Shown here: one piece after another, positions 60,277-64,000 of the stretch
Layout: every line of letters starts with the position of its first letter
Numbering within the stretch: the first letter of the stretch is position 1
Assembly (NCBI GenBank): GCA_958295775.1
Contig: CATQHC010000003.1
Coordinates: forward strand, 248,001-312,000
DNA: 64,000 nt
Reading direction: 5' to 3'
Source of the DNA: Chloroflexota bacterium
GTDB taxonomy: Bacteria > Chloroflexota > UBA11872 > VXOZ01
The notes under the pieces: generated by a model
Databases searched by the model: none
The model's input: the letters and a program-made list of their open reading frames with translations, nothing else
What the model was told of the DNA's origin: nothing
Translations under genes and position numbers: made by a program

Positions 60277-61080
60277 ATGAAAGTCATCATCATCGCGCTC
60301 CTCGCGGGCACTGCCGGTGTCGTGCATCGCAATCAGGTGCATCCGCGCGGCGAGACTCCTTTCCTCTACGATGAAGCCCGGGCCTTGATGGCACGCGAGA
60401 TTGGAGCCGCCGTAGACGGCGCGCTGAACGCAGGCGCGCAAGAGATCCTGGTGCACGATGCCACCGGTCTCGTAACCTTTCCTGAAGAGCTGCTGCATCC
60501 TGGCGCTGCGTACGTCTTTGGCGAGCAGCAGCAGGTGCGTTTCGCCGAACTCGCCACTGCCGATGCCGCCATCCTGCTGGGACACCCGGCCAAGGCCGGC
60601 GCCTGGGGTGGGGTGCTCTGTCAAACCTTGGCTCCATGCGTCCAGCGCGTGTTGATCAATGGGCATGACCTCGGCACGATCGGCGTCCATGCCGCGCTTT
60701 GCGGGGCGCAAGGGGTGCCGGTAGTGCTGGTCAGCGGCGATAACCATGCCTGCGGTGAGGCGGAGACACTGCTGCCAGGTGTGCGAACGTGCATCACCAA
60801 GTGGGGCTTCGGCTTGCAAGCCGCCAAGCTGCGCATTCCGGCTACGGTGCGGACCGAGCTGGCTGAGACGACCCATGAGGCGCTCAGCGCCGAATCGCTC
60901 GCCTCCGTGTGGTCCGTTGCGCCGCCATTTGAGATTCAGGTTACCGTCACGGATACGCAGGTCTGGGACAAGAGCTCCTTCAGCGCTCCGCACCAGGAAC
61001 GCCTGGACGGGCGCAACGCCGTCTTTCGCGGCGACGATCTCGCGTTTCTCGCCGCGCACATTTGGGAGATCGTGCATTGA
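60277..61080 (+). CDS. M55 (DppA-like) protein lacking its metal ligands
   Basis: A 267-residue protein that aligns with DppA-type D-aminopeptidases of family M55 (G-V-V near 14, a GHPAKAGAWGGVLCQT segment, PVVLVSGDNHA near 155, AAKLRIPATVR). In DppA the N-terminus reads SxDxEG, with Asp8 and Glu10 as zinc ligands; here it is IALLAG, so both are gone. NDSH is replaced by VHDA, HT by QT, and the later Glu is also absent. It therefore probably has no metal centre. It overlaps the following thioredoxin gene by four bases. The role is unknown; a binding or regulatory function is possible. Confidence 0.82.
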   Translation: MKVIIIALLAGTAGVVHRNQVHPRGETPFLYDEARALMAREIGAAVDGALNAGAQEILVHDATGLVTFPEELLHPGAAYVFGEQQQVRFAELATADAAILLGHPAKAGAWGGVLCQTLAPCVQRVLINGHDLGTIGVHAALCGAQGVPVVLVSGDNHACGEAETLLPGVRTCITKWGFGLQAAKLRIPATVRTELAETTHEALSAESLASVWSVAPPFEIQVTVTDTQVWDKSSFSAPHQERLDGRNAVFRGDDLAFLAAHIWEIVH

Positions 61081-61667
61081 GTGCGCCGACACCGCCGCGG
61101 AGCATTCCGCTGCGGTACATTCTCATACCGCTCTTCCTGGCGATGGTCGTAGGGCTTCTGGCGCTCCTCTTCTACGTGCTTTCGCAGAGCGGGCAACTGG
61201 CCGGCTTCGAGCCCGGCATCAACCTGGAGCCGACGCTCATTCGCCAGGAGAATCGTCCTGCCCCGGACTTCACGCTTGTCCTGAGCGACGGGCGGGCCGT
61301 GAAGCTCAGCGACTATCGCGGAAAGGCAGTGGTCATTAATTTCTGGGCCTCTTGGTGCGCCCCATGCCGTGCCGAAGCGCCGACGCTCGAGGAAACCCAC
61401 AAGCGCTACGCGGACCGCGGCGTGGTCATTCTCGGCATCAGCCTTTGGGACACTGAGGAGGCTGCGGCCGAATTCCGCAAGGTCTACGGGCAAACCTATC
61501 CCAGCGGCGTTGATCCCAACGGTAAAATCGCCATAGAATACGGTGTCTCCGGCATACCCGAGACGTACTTCATCACACCGGACGGGATGATCGCCGCCAA
61601 GTTCGTCGGTCCGCTGCCATTAGAAACTATGGAAATACTGCTGGGGGAGATGCTTTCAGACGAATAG
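61077..61667 (+). CDS. TlpA/ResA-like thiol-disulfide oxidoreductase
   Basis: A 196-residue membrane-anchored thioredoxin. Residues ~10-35 form a signal anchor (YILIPLFLAMVVGLLALLFYVL). The catalytic WCAPC lies in NFWASWCAPCRAEAP near 90-100, and GVSGIPETYFITPDG supplies the cis-Pro. It reduces disulfides outside the cell, for instance in cytochrome c or CtaA/oxidase maturation. TTG 61077 is chosen because GGGAG lies eight bases upstream and it overlaps the M55-like stop (TTGA). Another TTG at 61062 is possible. Confidence 0.92.
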   Translation: MSAPTPPRSIPLRYILIPLFLAMVVGLLALLFYVLSQSGQLAGFEPGINLEPTLIRQENRPAPDFTLVLSDGRAVKLSDYRGKAVVINFWASWCAPCRAEAPTLEETHKRYADRGVVILGISLWDTEEAAAEFRKVYGQTYPSGVDPNGKIAIEYGVSGIPETYFITPDGMIAAKFVGPLPLETMEILLGEMLSDE

Positions 61668-61771
61668 GGATGATGAAGGAAAAGGCAAGTACCGGGTTCA
61701 AGACAGACATCACCGGAATAGCGAGTATGCGGCTTGCGCCTGAAAATTGGGAAACAGTTTGGATCGCGAAG

Positions 61772-61993
61772 GCTTGCCCCCCGCAAGGGCCGCTTTTCAA
61801 GTCTAGTAAATTGAACGATACTCAGCGCGCACAATCAATGTGGAACGAGCCTTCTCTTCTGTGTAGCGCGGGGGCTTGTCCCCCGCAAGGGCCATTTTGC
61901 AAGTCTAGTGAATTGAGGGATCCTCAGCGCGCACAATCAATGTGGAACGAGCTTTCTCTTCTGTGTAGGGCAGGGGCTTGTCCTCCGCTCCGC
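61772..61993. repeat. 102-base tandem repeat, two and a fraction copies, carrying family B hairpins
   Basis: Copy 1 is 61772-61873, copy 2 61874-61975, and the third breaks off near 61993. Each begins with GCTTGTCCCCCGCAAGGGCC and ends with CTTCTCTTCTGTGTAG. Each copy's end plus the next copy's start forms the GCGGGGGCTTGTCCCCCGC hairpin of family B. The period is divisible by three, so one frame stays open through it (34-residue repeats), probably by chance. Confidence 0.88.
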
Positions 61994-62188
61994 CAGCACA
62001 CGAAGTAGGGATGAACAAACAAGGACCCGCGGAGTCGAATTCAAGCCAAAACTTGGCTGTACCACATACCATTTGGCAAGCTAAGGACAGGCGCGGTCTG
62101 CGGGAAAGGTCGCCATCAATTCAACCGTTGCATCGGCAGGTCTGCCCCAAACTCAATAAAGCTCCGAAGTTCAGGGGCAGATAGAGAT

Positions 62189-62213
62189 GGATTCCCGCTT
62201 TCGCGGGAATGAC
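62189..62213. repeat. Dispersed inverted repeat, family E, copy 3
   Basis: GATTCCCGC and GCGGGAATGAC around TTTC. Confidence 0.6.
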
Positions 62214-62365
62214 AGATTGAGCTTAGTCCGTATTCGATAGATATTGAGGTCTAATAAGAGACAGGACTATGCACACTGCAAAGTAGATTTGCTACACTCC
62301 GGCAACGACCTGCGAGGAGCGCAACCAACACGTAACCCAACACATTGGATTGGTAGAGTAATACT

Positions 62366-63256
62366 TTGAGCGCGACGTCCGCATCCGTGGTTTCTGTCAT
62401 TCGCAAAGTGCCGATCTTTCTCGAAGCGATCAAGATCGAGCACGCGGCCTTCACGTTGCCGTTTGCCTATCTCGCCATGCTGCTGGCGGCGGCAGGCTGG
62501 CCCACGTGGTGGCAATTCATCTGGGTCTCGGTGGCTATGACCGCTGGCAGGACGGCGGCCATGTCGTTGAACCGCATCATCGACCGCCACCTGGACAGCC
62601 GCAACCCCCGCACGGCAATTCGTGCTCTGCCCCAGGGAATTCTCACGCCGCGATTCATGTGGGGCGCGAGTATCGTCAACCTGGCGCTTATGGTTTTCGC
62701 GGCGGCCATGCTCAATCCGCTCTGTGTGCTGCTCTCGCCGGTGGCGATCTTCTGGCTGGTGTTCTATTCGTACACCAAGCGCTTCACCTGGCTCAGCCAC
62801 TTCGCCCTCGGCGTCTCAGGCTCCATGGCGCCGATGGGCGGCTGGATTGCGGTCACGGGCGAATTCGCCTGGAGCACGGTGCTCCTGGGCGCGGCGGTGG
62901 TGACGTGGATGGCGGGTTTCGACATGATCTACGCCTGCCAGGACTACGAGATCGACCTGAAGGAGGGTCTCTACTCCGTACCCGCCAGGTTCGGCATCCT
63001 AGGAGCGCTGATCTTCTCGGCTATCTCCCATACGGCAACCGCTCTCTGCTTAGCGGCAGTGGGTCTACTGCTCAACCTTGGGCTCTTCTACTGGCTCGGC
63101 ATCGCCGCCGTGGCGGGTCTACTCATTTGGGAACACCTGCTCGTGAACCCCCGCGACCTCTCCCGCATCAACACCGCCTTCTTCCATGTGAACAGTTCCC
63201 TGTCGGCGGTGTTCTTCGTGTTCGTGGCACTCGAGACGTTTGTCGCGCTTTCTTAA
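62366..63256 (+). CDS. UbiA-family prenyltransferase (4-hydroxybenzoate/menaquinone-pathway type)
   Basis: A 296-residue, eight- or nine-helix membrane enzyme. LNRIIDRHLDSRNPRTAIRALPQG near 66-88 carries NxxxDxxxD, the magnesium-diphosphate site, and DMIYACQDYEIDLKEGLYSVPARFG near 190-214 the second Asp-rich site. LEAIKIEHAAFTLPFAY at the start is typical of MqnP-like enzymes of the futalosine menaquinone pathway and of UbiA. It attaches an isoprenoid tail to an aromatic quinone precursor. Start TTG 62366 has no clear ribosome site. No other quinone gene is in the window. Confidence 0.9.
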   Translation: MSATSASVVSVIRKVPIFLEAIKIEHAAFTLPFAYLAMLLAAAGWPTWWQFIWVSVAMTAGRTAAMSLNRIIDRHLDSRNPRTAIRALPQGILTPRFMWGASIVNLALMVFAAAMLNPLCVLLSPVAIFWLVFYSYTKRFTWLSHFALGVSGSMAPMGGWIAVTGEFAWSTVLLGAAVVTWMAGFDMIYACQDYEIDLKEGLYSVPARFGILGALIFSAISHTATALCLAAVGLLLNLGLFYWLGIAAVAGLLIWEHLLVNPRDLSRINTAFFHVNSSLSAVFFVFVALETFVALS

Positions 63257-63315
63257 GTTCATCTGTAGTTCTCCCCTCCTGTCTTTTTTCTGAACGAGAC
63301 GCGGCAGACCCTCCC

Positions 63316-63344
63316 TTGACAAAAGACGTCTAGACGTCCATACT
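63316..63344 (+). promoter_or_regulatory. Promoter with a palindrome in its spacer, leaderless, for the methyltransferase
   Basis: TTGACA (63316-63321), 17 bases, CATACT (63339-63344). The last 14 bases of the spacer, GACGTCTAGACGTC (63325-63338), are a perfect palindrome ending directly before the -10. Only nine bases separate the -10 from ATG 63354 and no Shine-Dalgarno sequence fits, so the mRNA should be leaderless. A repressor or controller protein binding the palindrome would block initiation. Confidence 0.7.
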
Positions 63345-63353
63345 TGGGACATT

Positions 63354-64000
63354 ATGGAACAGAATCAAAGCAGGCGCGCACCCGGCCGAGTTCGCGACGG
63401 CATCCTTCAGGTGATGTCACATACATCTAGGGGGTTGACGGCCAAGGAGATCGGCGACCGAGTCTCGCAGGTTGTCGGGCCGGTAAAGGAGTCCTCCGTG
63501 CGGTCCTATCTCAGACTGAATACACCGCAGTTGTTCACGCGAGAGGAACGAGGAGTATATACACTCAATCGAGACGCAGAGTCGGCCATACAACTCAAAG
63601 TGCCTCAGGTTCAGACCTTCAAAGCCCCAATCCTTGTTGGCAGCGCAACACTCCATCACGCAGACTGCTTCGATTGGCTAGAGCAGCAGGCAGACGCCTC
63701 TTACCACGCCGTGATTACGGATCCGCCGTACGGACTTCATGAGTACACGGATGAGCAGCAGGCAAAATTACGCATGGGTAGAGGCGGTGTTTGGCGCATT
63801 CCCCCCTCATTTGACGGCCACACGCGCTCTCCAATACCCCGATTTACCACACTCACCGCTGAACAACTCAAGCAAATAAGAGCGTTCTTCTTTGTCTGGG
63901 CACGGCTATTGCTACCGAAACTGGTTCCGGGTGCTCACGTAGTCGTAGCATCCAACCCTCTCGTGTCGTATTTGGTGTCAGCGGCGCTAGCGGAAGCCGG
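63354..64000 (+). CDS. DNA methyltransferase (DPPY type) with N-terminal winged helix, 5' part
   Basis: The first 215 residues of a gene that leaves the window. Residues ~12-72 form a winged-helix domain (DGILQVMSHTSRGLTAKEIGDR, then SSVRSYLRL and a GVYTLN wing). From ~93 a methyltransferase starts: VGSATLHHADCFDWLEQQ, then AVITDPPYGLHEYT with DPPY at 123-126, the catalytic motif of N6-adenine or N4-cytosine methylases. FFVWARLLLPKLVPGAHVVVASNP near 180-202 follows. The motif order is beta-like (DPPY before the SAM-binding part). No restriction gene is visible; it may lie beyond the edge. The frame has no stop within the window. Confidence 0.88.
   Translation, partial: MEQNQSRRAPGRVRDGILQVMSHTSRGLTAKEIGDRVSQVVGPVKESSVRSYLRLNTPQLFTREERGVYTLNRDAESAIQLKVPQVQTFKAPILVGSATLHHADCFDWLEQQADASYHAVITDPPYGLHEYTDEQQAKLRMGRGGVWRIPPSFDGHTRSPIPRFTTLTAEQLKQIRAFFFVWARLLLPKLVPGAHVVVASNPLVSYLVSAALAEA

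Larger units (their letters stand above)
61668..62365. other. 698-base gene-free stretch with tandem repeats
   Basis: It contains the 102-base tandem repeat (61772-61993), a family E hairpin at 62189, and no other recognised feature. The open frame 61670-62008 only reads through the repeat units. Confidence 0.5.

Noticed and set aside
61772-61993. Possible CRISPR or a small repeat-protein gene (112 codons)
   Set aside because: The units are 102 bases with no unique spacers. The frame exists because the period is divisible by three; there is no ribosome site, and the repeat is built around a dispersed hairpin.

Overview
The window is GC-rich DNA that looks chromosomal and bacterial. The best guess is a Chloroflexota lineage, perhaps an uncultured marine or sponge-associated one. 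That guess is inference. It rests on orphan lipoprotein solute-binding proteins with acidic/Ala/Pro linkers after the lipobox, a c-di-AMP receptor, a threonine synthase-MoaD pair, haem A synthase, a UbiA prenyltransferase resembling the menaquinone-pathway enzymes, and the heavy load of dispersed palindromic repeats. There is no rRNA, prophage or CRISPR array. One tRNA (Pro, CGG) is present.

Layout. 1-7 kb: the end of a molybdenum hydroxylase operon (large subunit, FAD subunit), a DUF4268/PDDEXK-like protein, a Dph6-type ATP pyrophosphatase, an anchored alpha/beta hydrolase, a VapBC45-like toxin-antitoxin pair and a creatininase-family amidohydrolase. 7-13 kb: an AT-richer gene fusing GmrSD-type DUF262 and HNH domains to a Schlafen AlbA_2 domain, a HAD phosphatase, a hypothetical protein, a broken IS110 joined to an IS30 remnant, and a J-like protein lacking HPD. 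13-19.5 kb: an ABC ATPase, a solute-binding lipoprotein behind an operator-like palindrome, an SDR, a DUF1330 protein and a nucleobase permease with an RsbW-like C-terminal domain. 20-23 kb: a vWA / PP2C / kinase triad resembling the TerY-P module. 24-36 kb: a SelA-like PLP enzyme (with a duplicated fragment at 19.7 kb), a second solute-binding protein, a homocysteine-methyltransferase-like enzyme, tRNA-Pro, a c-di-AMP receptor, a sugar isomerase-like protein, thrC-moaD, a cupin-globin fusion, a NYN-domain fragment and a deacetylase-like protein. 36-46 kb: twin MFS transporters, then lipB and lipA separated by an MntA/HepT module, a methyltransferase and a full IS30 copy, then a methyltransferase plus membrane protein. 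46-56 kb: a sulfatase, a third solute-binding protein, a 48-residue YHS protein, copper ATPase CopA with an operator-like promoter, a Gfo/Idh/MocA oxidoreductase, haem A synthase and a DM13 protein. 56-64 kb: an orphan GroEL, a UxaA-type dehydratase, an M55-like protein lacking metal ligands, a TlpA/ResA thioredoxin, a UbiA prenyltransferase and the start of a DPPY DNA methyltransferase.

The genes suggest an aerobic, respiring heterotroph that takes up and degrades sugars, sugar acids, sulfated compounds and amides. Defence, toxin-antitoxin and mobile genes are scattered among them. At least five families of dispersed inverted repeats fill most intergenic gaps; in two places they lie just upstream of start codons. 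The items most worth a second look are the DUF262-HNH-Schlafen fusion, the vWA/PP2C/kinase triad, the permease-HATPase and cupin-globin fusions, the metal-site-less M55 protein, the MoaD-like protein with residues after its Gly-Gly, and the palindrome embedded between the -35 and -10 of the terminal methyltransferase.
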